A stretch of DNA of 64,000 bases from Flaccisagitta enflata (Eukaryota > Chaetognatha > Sagittoidea > Aphragmophora). Below, one piece after another: positions 11,981 to 24,480 of this stretch. Location of the stretch: contig OZ231126.1 of NCBI GenBank assembly GCA_965153355.1, positions 62,558,001-62,622,000 on the forward strand. Reading direction: 5' to 3'. The notes below the pieces were generated by a model, which was not told where the DNA came from, did no database searches, and saw only the letters and a program-made list of their open reading frames with translations. Each line of letters begins with the position of its first letter. The first letter of the stretch is position 1. Position numbers and translations under genes: made by a program.

Positions 11981-13287
11981 TGCATAAATGCGCGTTTTCG
12001 TAATTTTCAACTTCCAACAGACCAATGGACTAATGGACGGATTGGCCGTTGGCCAGACCGAGCTATTATATGCAAGGGTTTCGTTTCGATCTTTCTTGCT
12101 CCATTTTTCCCCTTCATGTCATCACATAATCTTTAGATGCGTCCTCGCATCACTGTGAGAGGGTTTGTCAGTCCTAAGTAAGGTCCGTCTGAAGGTCAGA
12201 GTTCTAAGGTCAGAGGCTCAGAGCCATGAAATTTTCAATGTCATTTTTTATGGCGAAAAGAACCTTTCCTAATACACAAACGGAATTTCTGAAAATCCAT
12301 CTCAACATGTTTGCCCCACACTTTGATCTGCTTCATTGACGTATGACCTATGACCTATGACCTATTATTCACCAGCATTTTGAAGTACGATAGACGCCTT
12401 GTTCGCTCTGTATTCATTTCTCAAACCTGTTGAGACAAGGTAGGAACCATTTGACCGGAACAAATTTTAGTTGTTTTTTTTTTATGTAATTATCACATGA
12501 TTTGTGACATGTCAAAAGACAGACCAACGAACGAACCGAGATTTTGAATAGGTTGCAATACATTTCAGCAGAACAGTCATCAAGTTGTCACCGATAGACA
12601 AGAGCGGTGACCAAACGGTGTAGTGATAAAGAAAACATAGTGTCATAATAAATTAGAATGTATATTACTATGCATGTAATAGCCCAATATCCCAAATGCC
12701 AAGGACGACGCTAGTAAGCAGACTGCAACAACGGCAACTGATTTTGCGCAAGAGGAAGCTTTTGTTGGTTTCTTCACGCTTCTTACATTTCGTAATGCAA
12801 CTTGAGGTTTTGCCTGTAAAAATTTTTGAGAATTGACTCAGGTAAAGATCAACAAAGTGAGTCTATGACAAGTGGAACAATATTCCTACACCCAAACTGA
12901 AAAAAAGAATGGAAGAGGGCCTTGTGAACGCTCACTGACTAGTTCATACGTGCACCACTCTTAGTTTTCCATAAGAAACGATGAAAATTATCGTAACACT
13001 TCAGTTTCCAAAAACAAATATTTTGCCTGATAGTACATGTCACTTTGGAAAGTTAACAGAAAAAATTGATGCAAAATCTCATCAAAAAAAAAAAAGTTAG
13101 TGATTTTTCTTTTAAAAATGACTTATTTCATTATTTGATATTTAAGATTGTTTTGATAGATGCTAAAAATTGTCTAATCATATTGAAAGTTGACATGCAG
13201 GTGGTTTGGTGCCTCATTCAACTACCATGAAAATATTTGACTTTTCTTTAACAGGAAGTGCCCCATTTAAAACTCTAAACAACAAGG

Positions 13288-13480
13288 CCAACATCTTTAA
13301 GTTGCGTGCAGGACAAATTGACTTAAAATGACTCAAGATGACTTAAAATGACTTAAAAAAGATATAAAATGATGTCAAATGACTTAAATGACTAAATTGA
13401 CTTAATTGACTTAAGTGACTTAATATAACTTAAAATGACATACAATGACTTAGAATGACTAAGACTGACTTAGAATAACT
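13288..13480 (-). repeat. Repeat core with (ACTTAAAATG)-like array
   Basis: acaaggccaaca... agttgcgtgcaggac is followed by about 15 degenerate copies of gacttaaaatgactta. It is the reverse complement of the right part of the element at 4077-5375. Confidence 0.65.
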
Positions 13481-13764
13481 GAATATTTCACAGTTTTGAA
13501 CAAAAAAAATCACAAAATTGATACTTTAAATCAACCAATTGTTACAAAATTTGAAATCCTATAGGTTTAGTGCTTCCTTTGACTACCATTCAAATTTCAT
13601 GACTTTACTCTAATAGGAAGTACCCCAAATGAATTTTTCAAAATAAAATATCTTTCTTTTTAGAATTTTATTGTCAGCTGACATTTTTTAAAAGGAACCT
13701 GATAAAGACATCCAAAATGCTAAAAATGGCAAAAAAGTTTTATATTAGTGTCAGATGGATATGA

Positions 13765-14268
13765 ACAGCCCCTCAAAAAAACCACTGTATCATACAATTC
13801 AACGATGCTCGCACCGATAATCGAGGTGGTCGCGGTAACCACAATCACGGTGGGAGAAATAATCGTCCTAACTCTCGGCCGACCAGGAATGGTCAATCTA
13901 CTCCGCGGCCAAATCGAAAGTCGCAAAACATAGTTATTGGGAAGAAAGTTTCGGCCGGTCTGAGGTCATGGCGTGGAGCAGACCTAACCACTGATCTCTA
14001 CCTCGGATATTTTGACATTGGCACGAATATTGAAGATGTGAAATTCAACTTTGAAGACCAAGGTGTCAGAGTGGTCCATTTGGACCAACTGACGACCAAA
14101 CACAATAAATTTAAAAGTTTTAAAATGTGCATACGGAAGTGTGATATTGAAACGGTGAAAGGCGACAAATTTGAATTGCCTGAAGGCGTTGTCATCAGAT
14201 ATTTTTTCCAAAAAAAGAATCCTGATGGAGCGCCCATGCACCAACTCAACAACAATGGATCAGATTGA
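13765..14268 (+). CDS. LINE ORF1 remnant (nucleic-acid binding part)
   Basis: The frame is open from 13765 to a stop at 14268 and has no clear start, so ORF1 is 5'-truncated or disrupted by the in-frame stop at 13762. The N-terminal part is Asn/Gly/Arg-rich (GGRGNHNHGGRNNRP). The C-terminal part holds an alpha/beta-looking module with SAGLRSWRGADLTTDLYLG and FELPEGVVIRYFF, which resembles the C-terminal module of many CR1/L2-like ORF1 proteins (usually ending in a PxGV motif). The stop overlaps the next ORF's start by 14 bases, a common LINE arrangement. Role by family: binds LINE RNA in the ribonucleoprotein. Confidence 0.6.
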   Translation, partial: TAPQKNHCIIQFNDARTDNRGGRGNHNHGGRNNRPNSRPTRNGQSTPRPNRKSQNIVIGKKVSAGLRSWRGADLTTDLYLGYFDIGTNIEDVKFNFEDQGVRVVHLDQLTTKHNKFKSFKMCIRKCDIETVKGDKFELPEGVVIRYFFQKKNPDGAPMHQLNNNGSD

Positions 14269-17119
14269 AGAAACTGAAATCACTATTTCTACCCATAATG
14301 TGAACGGGTATACTCGGAGCAAAGACTTCATTCGGTCGTTGTGTGATGAAAATAAAAACTCAATAAGAGCATTGCAAGAGCACTGGTTGCAGCCACCCTA
14401 TAAAAAACAACAAGGTGTTAACCAATTAAGGGTGTTGCATCCAGATTTCGATGGTTTTGGTATATCTGCCATGAAAAAGGCAGCAAAATCAAAAATAGTT
14501 AAAGGTCGTCCATTTGGCGGGACCGGTTTTGTTTACAACAAAAAGTTCGCAAAGTGTCTAAAACCTCTTCTTAATTATGAACATGAAAGAGTGACGGTCA
14601 TGCGCTTAGAAAATCTACCATTTAACATTCTCTTAGTCAACATCTACTTTCCATACCTAAATTCAAGTGATTTAAGCACTCATGTTGCATTGTACAGAGA
14701 CACAGTTGGGTTTGTTGAGAGTGTCATAGCCCAAAATACTGACTGTAAAATTATGATTTTGGCGGACTTGAACTGTGATATATTCAATGAGAATCATCCA
14801 TTCACTTGCTTGGTCAGAGGCCTTATGGATAGACACAATTTGATATCTGCGTTTGATACAATTGAAAATTTTGACCATATTTCTTCATTTACACGCTTTG
14901 ACATCAAAACCAACTCTTACACTTTGATTGATGGCATTCTGATAAGTAAGGAACTAAGAGAATTTGTAAGTAATGTTCGTATTGTATCACGCGGTGACAA
15001 TGTCTCTGATCATTGTCCGGTTGAGCTAGATATAAAAGTCAAAATACATAAAACAAGTTTGTTAAAACCCACTCGGCCTCAATATGTAAATTGGGGAAAA
15101 TTATCAGATGGTAATCTATCATGCTTTCGCGAGGCCATGGCTAATAATCTCGCGTCAATAGATATTCCATATCATGTCATATTACATGGTGATAGATGTT
15201 GTTTCGATGACTCACACAAGCCGATGTTAGAAAAGTACTACTGTGATATCATGAACGCTGTGATCAAAGCTGAAAATATGCTACCCAAATCTAACCCAAA
15301 TCATGAAAGATCCTTTTGGGACAATGAATTATCTGATCTAAAAACACGGTCGATTGAATGTGACAGATTCTGGAAAAGTGTTGGTTGCCCAAAAAGTGGA
15401 CCCGCTTATGATTGCAGAAAAAGCTGCCACTACACATACAAATCTAAATTGCGTCAAAACAAACGAATTGCAGAGAAAGACTTCAGCGAATCCATGTACG
15501 CGGATCTTATGAATAAGGATGGTATCTCATTCTGGCAAAAATGGAGTCACTTAAATTCATCTCGAGACACCCTCGTTACACGAGTCAATGGTGAGACTGA
15601 TCCAAAGGGTATTGCCAATACATTTGCAGCTTACTTTAAATCCGTTTATAGTGACCATGACACTGCAGAACACAAATCGTTAAAACGAGACTTCGAAAAC
15701 ACATATTCTCATTTCTATTTGGAACATTGCAATGACAATATTTCTCCATATCTACTTACTTGGCCTCAGACGGTTGATCTCATATCCAAACTCAAACCGG
15801 GTAAGTCCTCCTCAGGTGCTTGCAAACCAGAGCACTTCTTGCATGGTTGCCCTGAACTTTTGTGCCATTTTCACTTGTTATTTAATGGGCTAATCCAACA
15901 TGGATATGTGCCAACAGATTTCTTGAAAGGATCAATAACACCTATTGTCAAAGATTCTGAAGGGGATTTGTCCAATCCATCAAATTACAGAGGCATCACA
16001 TTGGGGTGTCTTCCTGCCAAATTGTTTGAGTTGGCCATTCAGCTCAAAACTTCACATTTATTAGCTACCGACGAGTTACAATTTGGATTCAAGCGTCGCA
16101 CTAGTACAAATCATGCTCTATATACACTAAATGCCACTGTTAACCATTTTCTTGAACACGGCTCAAACGTTTATGTGGCCTTTTTGGACTGCACAAAAGC
16201 GTTTGATAGAATTTCTCATCATGGTCTTTATTCTAAACTCATAGAGAGAAAATTTCCACTTTGCTTTTTACTTTGTTTAATTTACTGGTATTCAAACATG
16301 ATGTGCAACGTTAAGTGGGGAAATGAATTAAGTTACGATTTTTGTGTGCCCTTGGGTATAAAACAAGGAGGGATAAACTCGCCGGATTTCTTTGGCTGCT
16401 ATGTTGACGGCGTGTCAAACATATTAAGAGATGCTCAAATTGGATGCCATATGCTAGGAGTCTTCATTGCCATGATTCTCTTTGCGGATGACATGTGCCT
16501 ACTGGCCCCAACAAGAGCTGCATTGCAGAAAATGATAAAACACTGTGCAGAATACTGTACTAAATATGGCCTTACTTTTAACGCCAGCAAATCCAAAATA
16601 GTCTTGTTCTCAAGACAAGCAATTGACAAGGATTCGTTGTGCCCAGTCTTACTAAATGGGGCGGCGATTGATTATGTTGACTCAATAAAATATCTTGGAG
16701 CCACAATTGAAAGTCGCAAAGGCTTTGAGTATTCATCAAGTAAAGATCTTTCATCATTCTATCGTGCGTCAAACTCTATCCTTCGTGCAGTTAAAAAGCC
16801 AAGTGAAGAAATTCAACTCCACTTGTTGTACTCAAACTGCATCCCAATTTTGACCTATGCAAGCGCGGTGAAACAATTCTCCTCTCGACAAATGCAGGAT
16901 TGCAACACTGCAGTAAATGATGCTCTTCGTCTCATCTTTGGTTACAATAGATGGGAGAGTGTAAAAGCAGTGCGTGAGTCGTTTGGTTACAAATCATTAA
17001 CTGAGCTTTTCCATTCAGCCAAACGTAAATTCCAAGCATCGTTGTCATCTCACTGCAATAGCGTGGTTCAACACATTGCCCGAAATTCATCAAATGACGC
17101 TGATAAAAAACCTGATTAG
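14255..17119 (+). CDS. LINE ORF2: AP-endonuclease and reverse transcriptase, intact
   Basis: One uninterrupted 954-codon frame from ATG 14255 (a second in-frame ATG exists at 14171, but the later one fits the ORF1 overlap). The N-terminal APE-type endonuclease shows THNVNGY, LQEHWL, ILADLNCD, TLIDGILIS and SDHCPVEL. The central reverse transcriptase shows NYRGITL, FLDCTKAFDRI, GIKQGGINSPDF, FADDMCLL (catalytic Asp pair) and KYLGATI. The C-terminal region is a thumb-like stretch without a clear zinc knuckle. By family it nicks target DNA and primes reverse transcription of the LINE RNA. The absence of frameshifts suggests recent activity. It most resembles the CR1/L2/Jockey group; the clade is not settled by eye. 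Confidence 0.95.
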   Translation: MDQIEETEITISTHNVNGYTRSKDFIRSLCDENKNSIRALQEHWLQPPYKKQQGVNQLRVLHPDFDGFGISAMKKAAKSKIVKGRPFGGTGFVYNKKFAKCLKPLLNYEHERVTVMRLENLPFNILLVNIYFPYLNSSDLSTHVALYRDTVGFVESVIAQNTDCKIMILADLNCDIFNENHPFTCLVRGLMDRHNLISAFDTIENFDHISSFTRFDIKTNSYTLIDGILISKELREFVSNVRIVSRGDNVSDHCPVELDIKVKIHKTSLLKPTRPQYVNWGKLSDGNLSCFREAMANNLASIDIPYHVILHGDRCCFDDSHKPMLEKYYCDIMNAVIKAENMLPKSNPNHERSFWDNELSDLKTRSIECDRFWKSVGCPKSGPAYDCRKSCHYTYKSKLRQNKRIAEKDFSESMYADLMNKDGISFWQKWSHLNSSRDTLVTRVNGETDPKGIANTFAAYFKSVYSDHDTAEHKSLKRDFENTYSHFYLEHCNDNISPYLLTWPQTVDLISKLKPGKSSSGACKPEHFLHGCPELLCHFHLLFNGLIQHGYVPTDFLKGSITPIVKDSEGDLSNPSNYRGITLGCLPAKLFELAIQLKTSHLLATDELQFGFKRRTSTNHALYTLNATVNHFLEHGSNVYVAFLDCTKAFDRISHHGLYSKLIERKFPLCFLLCLIYWYSNMMCNVKWGNELSYDFCVPLGIKQGGINSPDFFGCYVDGVSNILRDAQIGCHMLGVFIAMILFADDMCLLAPTRAALQKMIKHCAEYCTKYGLTFNASKSKIVLFSRQAIDKDSLCPVLLNGAAIDYVDSIKYLGATIESRKGFEYSSSKDLSSFYRASNSILRAVKKPSEEIQLHLLYSNCIPILTYASAVKQFSSRQMQDCNTAVNDALRLIFGYNRWESVKAVRESFGYKSLTELFHSAKRKFQASLSSHCNSVVQHIARNSSNDADKKPD

Positions 17120-17345
17120 CTCCCTATAACAGGCCCTCATGCTATTATGTAGCGAGGGACCTTACTATCGTTATATTCATTTTTTTTTTACTGTCCCTCA
17201 TGCTATTATGTAGCGAGGGGTCAATTTAGTCAACTCTTATTTAATTTCTCGTGCTATATTCCAATGCCATTTTGCCTTGTATTTGATGTATGTGTGTGCC
17301 TCTGTCGCTTATTCTTGCTGACGAATAAAAGAACATATATACAGA
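17120..17345 (+). other. LINE 3' UTR with duplicated hairpin
   Basis: Two copies of the sequence ccctcatgctattatgtagc followed by gaggg lie at 17134-17158 and 17195-17219. Each can fold with ccctc/gaggg and gct/agc pairs. A polyadenylation-type aataaa is at 17324-17329. The LINE's exact end is unclear; there is no long A tail. Confidence 0.6.
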
Positions 17346-18530
17346 TACTGTCGATAATAATGCAGTAAAGATACCTCTTTGAAACAATTATTGTTCTTTT
17401 CTGAGATTTTGCTTGATATTCTGCAATTTTAGAACTAATTTATTGTAGCGTGCAATTTGAAAACTGATTCTTTAAAATAGTATGAGTGGTCTCACATGGC
17501 ACATTTCAAAACAGATTTTTGGTCAAGAATGGATTATTACATATAAAAAAAATAGTGCAAAAAAGCGATGGAACAAAAGTGTCAAAATATGGTTCATGAT
17601 GTCGTAAAACATAATCTGAAAAACATTCTTCCTCAATCTAACCCAAAAAACAGACTGCTTACGACGGCAAATTTTTGAAGGAAATTCAAGCGTTTCACTA
17701 TACCTTCTGCCTCAGTATCAGGAAAATAATGGTACTCAAATGTTTTCTAGAAGACAAATTTTCTCTAGAGACACTTGGTGTATATATTTTATTCATATTC
17801 TGACCTCAAAAGTAATTCTAACTATGCAATTTACATAAAAATAGACAAGAAAATCAAGGTCTTTGGTGTAATCTTGTTTAAATGTTTTTGTTCTTGCCTA
17901 CGGTTGAAATTATATTACTCTCTAACGAAGGGAAATTTTGCATTTTCAAAAACATAGTTCTCTATGTAAATGATTTTCAAGGAGAACTATGTTTTTTGTT
18001 TTTTTCATTTTTCCATTTTCTATGCAAATTTATAATTTCAACGGGCCCTTGGTCACTAACCAAAACTGAAATTCTTAATAATTTGCAGTAAATTTTCCTC
18101 TATAATTTCATCTTTATTAGATGATTCTTTGTTGTTAAGGGCAAATCATGCAAAAAAACATCTATCTTGACATATTCCAATAATCATTTTTACAAAATCA
18201 TTCAGTTTTATACATCTTTATTTTTCAATTTTGGCCCCCGATGAAACACAAATGTTGCCTTTGGAAGACCACTGTCTTACCAAAAGTAGTGAGGGCAATG
18301 ACTGTTACCTGCGTAACCAAAATTCAACAAATTACCTGAGGCTATGTCAAATCGGATTTAATGTGGCGTGCTGCGTGGCTACGTGGCTAAGCGGCTCTTC
18401 ACACAGTGATTTATGTGTGTTAACCCCAGGCTATTTTGGAACTTTGGTCAAAGTGCAAATTTTTTGCCCTAAACCAATCAAATATATTGTATAGAAGTCA
18501 AAAAAAGTTATAGAGCACATTCGGAAAAGA
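17346..18530. other. No recognisable gene, AT-rich
   Basis: I see no credible exon or structured repeat. Short frames here lack any composition resembling coding sequence. Confidence 0.6.
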
Positions 18531-18539
18531 ATTGTCCAC

Positions 18540-19548
18540 ACAGAGCCGTAAAATGACGTAAAATGACGTACAAAGGGCCTTTTGACAGTTTTTCAGGATT
18601 TTCATGCTCTCAAATAGCTGAAATAGGTGGCAAAACGGTCAAACAGCAATAGTTTGACTCTGAGATATATTTGTGCCAAAATTCAAGTGAAGCCGTCATC
18701 ATCCAGTGTCATTTTTTGCCGTAAAATGCCGTAAAATGCCGTAAAAATAGCTATTTTTACAGTTTTTCAGGTTGTAGATGTTCTAAAAGTGCTGCTATAG
18801 TTGTCAAAGGGTGAAACAGTGATGGTTTGGCCTTGAGACATGCTCATGCCACAGATCAAGTGAAGCCGTCATCATTTAGTGTCATTTTTGCCGTAATATG
18901 CCGTAAAAATGGCCATTTTCACAGTTTTTCAGGTTGTTGGTATTAAAAAACAGCTGTCAAAGGTGGCAAATGGTCAAACAGTATTGGTTTGACTCTGAGA
19001 CATGATCATGCCAAAAATCATGTGAAGCTGTCGTCATTCAGTGTCATTTTTTACTGTAAAATGCTGTAAAAATGGCTATTTTCACAGTTTTTCAGGCTGT
19101 TGATGTTCTTAAACTGCTGTTATAGTTGTCAAATGATGAAACAGTGATGGTTTGGACTTGAGACATGCTCATCCCAAATGTCATGTGAAGCAGTCATTAT
19201 TAAGTGTCATTTTTTGCTGTAAAATGCCGTAAAAATGACCATTTTCACAGTTTTTCAGGTTGTTTATGTTATAAAACAGCTGTGAAAGGTGGCAAATGGT
19301 CAAACAGTATTAGTTTGACTCTAAGACATATTCATGCCAAAATTCAAGCGAAGCTGTTGTCATTCAGTGTCATTTTTTGCCGTAAAATGCCGTAAAAATT
19401 GCCATTTTCACAATTTTTCAGGTTGTTGATGTTAAAAAACAGCTGAAACAGGTGGCGAACAGTCAAACAGTATTGGTTTGACTCTGAGACATTCATGCAA
19501 AAAATCAAGTGAAGCAGTCATCAATCAGTGTCATTTTTTGCCGTGAAA
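18540..19548. repeat. Tandem array A, about 163-bp units
   Basis: Six degenerate units, recognisable by agtgtcattttttgccgtaa, begin near 18706, 18878, 19040, 19203, 19366 and 19527 (spacing about 161-172). Other shared words are acagtttttcaggttgtt and ggtttgactctgagacat. No coding potential. Confidence 0.85.
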
Positions 19549-20290
19549 GTGCAGATTTTGTCCATTTTAGCCCATTTTTGGCCGGGTTTTGATCTGTTAT
19601 GGCTCTGGTATCAGTATCAAAAGCTCTCAATAAAAATATTAGTCCTCATTTTGACTGGATTGAGTTTGAACAACAAAAAAAAATTGAATAACAATGATTT
19701 GTTAGATGAAGTTGAAGATTTTGGCCATTTCAGCCCAACTTTGGCCTGTTTTTGGCCTGTAATGGCCCCGGTATCAATGTCTAAAGCTCTCAATGAATAC
19801 AGTTGACCCAATTGTGACAAGATTGAGTGAGGTAATCAGAAAAAATTGTAATTGACAGCGATTTTTTAGATGAAAATGCAGATTTTGGTCATTTCAGCCT
19901 ATTTTTAGCCTGTTTTTGGCCTGTTGAGGCTCCGGTATCAGAGTCCAAAGCTCTCAATGGGTATATTTGACCTAGTTCAGACTGGATTTTATGAGATTGG
20001 CAAAAAAATCGGAATAATAATGATCGGTCTGATGAAAATGCAGATTTTGGCCAATTTAGCCAATTTTTGGCCTGTTTTTGGCCTGATATGACCCTGGTAT
20101 CATTGTTCAAGGCTCTCAATGCGTATATTTATCCTAGTTCTGACTAGATTGAGTGTGATTGGCTATAGAATTCTAAGTAACTCTGATATTTTTTGAAAAA
20201 ATGCCGCTTTGGGCTATTTTGACCCATTTTTGGCCTATTTTTGACAGTTTAAGAACTTTGTATGGCCACCAGATTCTTGTGGACAGTGTA
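19549..20290. repeat. Tandem array B, about 160-bp units
   Basis: Starting where array A ends, units marked by gcagattttggccatttcag begin near 19549, 19711, 19880, 20040 and, more decayed, 20205. Sequence differs from array A but the period is nearly the same. Confidence 0.8.
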
Positions 20291-21480
20291 TTTACTACAG
20301 TTCTTGTTAGGCTTAATTGAAAATTTCTACCAAGGGACAACAGTGGACTCTAAGTAGCCAAAAAACGCATTTTTATCCCAAATTGGGCAAACAAATAGAT
20401 TTTTGAGCGGGGAACTCAAAAAATGTTCAAATATGGAGGCCAGATTCGTGTTCAGCACAAAAAAAATGTCAGAATGACAAGGTTCCAGAGCTTATTGGCA
20501 ATTTTGGACCTACACTTTAATTTCTGCCGTTAAGCTCCCTGATTATGACTGAATTTTGACATGTGAGCATTTATGCCCCTAAATGACCAATGTTCCGCCA
20601 GGTTCCTCAAGTTTTGAAAGTGGTCTAAGACTTTACCCTGATAGGGCTTTCAAATCATGAAAAAAAATTAGTGGGGTTTCTTGGGGCAATATAAGTTTCA
20701 GACCTACTTTTCATGAATTTTTTACCCCAAAAAAATCTAAAATGTAGCATTTTTAAAAATACCCCTATAATTTGTCAATTTTTGGACAATTTTTTTTTCC
20801 TAGCTGATAGAACTACTCAAAACCGAACCAGCAAAAAAAACCGCATGTCTTTATAAGGATTTTTGAGCCCACAATGATAATTTTTCAGCGAAAGGTAAGG
20901 AGAAAAATAGTCGAAATTTTGACGCAAAAATTTCACTGTTTTTTAACTTCTGAAAGCTTGTGAGGCCACAAAAATAAAAAAAATAGGCCAAACTTTTTTG
21001 ATTGGTCTTACCACTAGAATCAATTTTGATACCAAAATTGCAATTTTGATACCAAAATTGCAATTTTGATTTTTGACCCCCCAAAGTTGAGGGTGTTAAC
21101 GCTAATCGTACAGATAAGGCACAGTGGCTTCACCCCTCTTTGAACAGTTCTAATACTAGCAGGGGTGTATATTATTGAGCCGCTTTTGATTTCCCCCTCC
21201 CAGCTTTTGATTTTTTTTTCTCCGTAACACATTTTTATATTTATGATTTTCTTCCCCATATAGCAATAAAACAATGTAATTAAGGTTTAAATAGTGTTAA
21301 ATTGTGCTAAACTAATTGTGTTTTATTATTTGGTACTGTCAAAAATTATATTTTCCCCAAATTTCCTTTTTTTCTCTTTTTTCCCCTATTGATTTCTTTC
21401 CCCATCTCCAGACCCTTTGATTTTGAGGGGAAACTCAATAATATACAGGCCTAAATACTAGTGAAAACATAACAAGGCCG
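20290..21480. other. No recognisable gene
   Basis: AT-rich sequence with a short direct duplication of ttgataccaaaattgcaatt at 21025-21068 and nothing else I can name. Confidence 0.6.
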
Positions 21481-21635
21481 CATACACAGCAATCCAGTCG
21501 CGAACAGTTGGGCAGGAGCAGTAATGTGAAAACCGCTCAGAATTCAAAAATGTGACCAACATACCGACCGACATACCGATCGACATGCCAACCGACACGG
21601 CAAGGTGTTGAGTCGCGTGTCCGCGACTAAAAATT
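21480..21635 (-). repeat. Terminal hairpin plus (GTCY)n, HINE-like, inverted
   Basis: Contains ggccgcatacacagc, gttgggcaggagcagtaatg, a GACC/GACA tract, cggcaaggtgttgagtcgcg and a perfect hairpin agtcgcg, loop tgtc, cgcgact (21611-21628) before aaaa. The order and words match the right end of the element at 4077-5375. Confidence 0.65.
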
Positions 21636-21911
21636 AAAAAGAGAAAAAAAGTCGCTGTTTATCAACAGCGTTTTTCAAATACATTCACGCGTATGTAAAT
21701 GTGTTAACATCTATCGTCGGTTATGATCGGCAATTACCGTCAATTACCTGGTCAGTAAATGCCGACTCTGCCTGAACGTAATACTCCTCTTCATCTTCCT
21801 CTTCCACTGGGACAATATTAGGATTCTGTCTCTCATTCAAGTAAATTTCTCCCGCTTCTGGAGGGCTCACGTATGAATTTGACATAATGGAGAAGACAAA
21901 AAAGCACAGAG

Positions 21912-21985
<74 letters not shown>
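21912..21985. repeat. (GTT)n microsatellite
   Basis: About 24 GTT trinucleotides immediately outside the left end of the large fold-back element. Confidence 0.95.
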
Positions 21986-21986
<1 letters not shown>

Positions 21987-23773
21987 TTCGTAATGTTTCG
22001 AATAGTCGGGGATCTTAGCGCCAAAATCAAGGATGGCGTGCAAAAATTTTCAGCAAGCTCTGGAAATTTGCATATGGGACTATTTTTTCATGCTGAAGAC
22101 AGCCAAACTATCCGTTTTTCAAAAATTTTTTAGCACCCCTTCTAAAAATTGCTTTTTAAGCCATTTTTTCACTTCAAAACGTCATAACGGGCAAACCGTT
22201 CAGGTTGGCTCAACAAAATTTTACATGGTGAAATATGTGATATTTCTTTAGTTACATACCAAATTTCAGCATAATCGGTTGAGTAGAAGCGGCGTTATTG
22301 AATTTTAAAGTCTAGGTACCTTTTTTAAAAAAAATGTCATAATTTTGAAAAGGGTTATACCTAGGCTAAATGGTTCAACATCATGCCACAAGATTTTTCA
22401 TGGTCAAATGTATGATAAAAGCCGACTTGCATGTCAAATCTTAACCTCTCAGCCCATATAGAAGCGGAGATATGAATGTTCAAAGTTAAGCATATTTTTT
22501 TGAGAAAAAATCAAAAACTACAAAAAAATGATTTTTTCTCCTCAACGACAAATGCCACCAACCTGAAATTTTATATGATGAATAATATGATATTTTTTGA
22601 GTTGCCCACAAAATTTGAGCCTTAAAACTCAAATAGAAGCGGAGATATTGTCATTTAAAGTCTAGGTACCCACCGTTCAAAAAAATGCAAAAATTTTGAA
22701 AAGGGCTATGTCTAGGCCAAACAATTTGGCCAATTGCCACAAAATTTAAATGGTGTTAAGCATTATTAATACCTAATTCCATGTCAAATCTGAGCTATTA
22801 AACCCTTATCAAAACAGAGTTATGAATTTTTAAATATTTACCATTACTTTTGGAAAAAAAACAACAAAAATAGAAAAAGTACTATTACCTCTGAATCATA
22901 GTAGCCACGAAGATGAAATTCAACATGATGAATTGTGTGATATTTACGACTCTACATGCCAATTTTTAGCTATCTAACTCACACTGAGGCCGATATATAA
23001 GCTTTCATAGTCTAAGACCCTCCAAAAAAATGGCTTAAAATGACCATTTTTTCAACTTCTTGGCCTAAAAACCTAGTTTTAGTTCATCCACTGGTCCTTT
23101 ATTGGGGATTTTCCTTTGACTGGATCTAGTATATCGCTAACCAATAAAAATTTGATGATTGGAGATCTAGAAAGGCTGATATGAAGCCTAACAGAGCAAA
23201 AATTGTGCATGGAAGGCCTGATTTTGGACTGTGTAGACTGATTTAAGGTCTATGAAGGCTGTTTTGAGATCTAGTGAAGTTGCCCAAAAGCAGGACATGG
23301 GTAACAGTCCAAAAGGCCTGATGTCCTGTAGGACACAGGAGTGAATTTCCTCATATCCTTCTGTTTGTCTCCATGTCCATACATCTGTACATCTGTTTGT
23401 ACGTCCTCACCCGGCTTCTCAGACCCTAATCCATTGTTTTGAGTTGAATGAACACAAATCTTGGACTTGCTGTGTCAGTCTGTCAGTCTATTGGTCAGTC
23501 TGTTGGTAACCAAATCGAAATACAGATTCTTAAGTCATTTTTAGGCATTGAAAGGTGATTTTAGGTATTCAAAAGGGGATTAAAGGTCATTAGGTAATTT
23601 TTGGAAATTCTAGGTCATTATAGATAATCAAGTAATCATAGGTAATTATAGGTAATTATAAGTATGTAGAGGTACTCATAGGTAATTTTAAGTCTGGTAA
23701 TTATATGTATTTATGGGTATTGAACAGGTAGATGCAGGTAATAGGTAATTGTAGTTAGATATAGCCACTTTTT

Positions 23774-24420
23774 GGGCAGCGGCCCCGAAGGGGACCAAGT
23801 CCTGTAGAACACAGGGGGACTTTCGTTCGTCCGTTCGTTCGTTCGTTTGTTCGTTAGTCCGTTCGTCTGTCCCCCCCTCAGGCCCCTATGCCTCAAATCT
23901 GGATTCTAAGGCCTCAAATCTGGCCTCTCAGGCCTCAAATCTCGCCTTTCAGGCCTCAAATCTTGCCTCTCAGGCCTCAAATTCAACCTCTCAGGCCTCA
24001 AATCTGGCCTCTCAAGCCTCAAATTAGGCCTCTCAGACCTCAAATCCAAATTCTAAGGCCTCAAACCTGGCCTCTCAGGCCTCTAATTAGGCCTCTCAGG
24101 CCTCAAATCAGCAATCTGAGCCTCAATTTATTGCTCTCAGGCTTCAAATCAGTCCTCTGATTTCAAGCCTTGATCCAGCTCTCCCAAGCCTCAAGTCAGC
24201 CCTCTCAAGCTTCTAATTGGTACTCCTAGGCCTTATATCAACCTTCTTAGACCTCAGTTTAGGCTCTTGAAGGCCCCTATAGTATCCCATCCCCTTTCTC
24301 AGGCAGGACGAACAAAAGGCTCTTGAAGGCCTCTATAGTATCCCATCCCCTTTCTCAGTCAGGACGAACGAAAGTCCCCCTGTGTTCTACAGGACTTCGT
24401 CCTCTTCGGGGCCGCTGCCC
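23774..24420. mobile_element. Nested fold-back with minisatellite core
   Basis: Arms begin gggcagcggccccgaag and contain cctgtagaacacaggggga, mirrored at the right end at 24420; an outer relative is at 1390-1804. Between them, 23880-24180 is a tandem array of about 24-bp units, aggcctcaaatctggcctct, which in one frame reads as a Pro-Gln-Ile repeat peptide but is plainly a minisatellite. Confidence 0.8.
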
Positions 24421-24480
24421 TGCTTCCCCCTCCCTCCAATTCACAATCACTTAAAGCAGGGCAACAGGTATCGCTGACCA

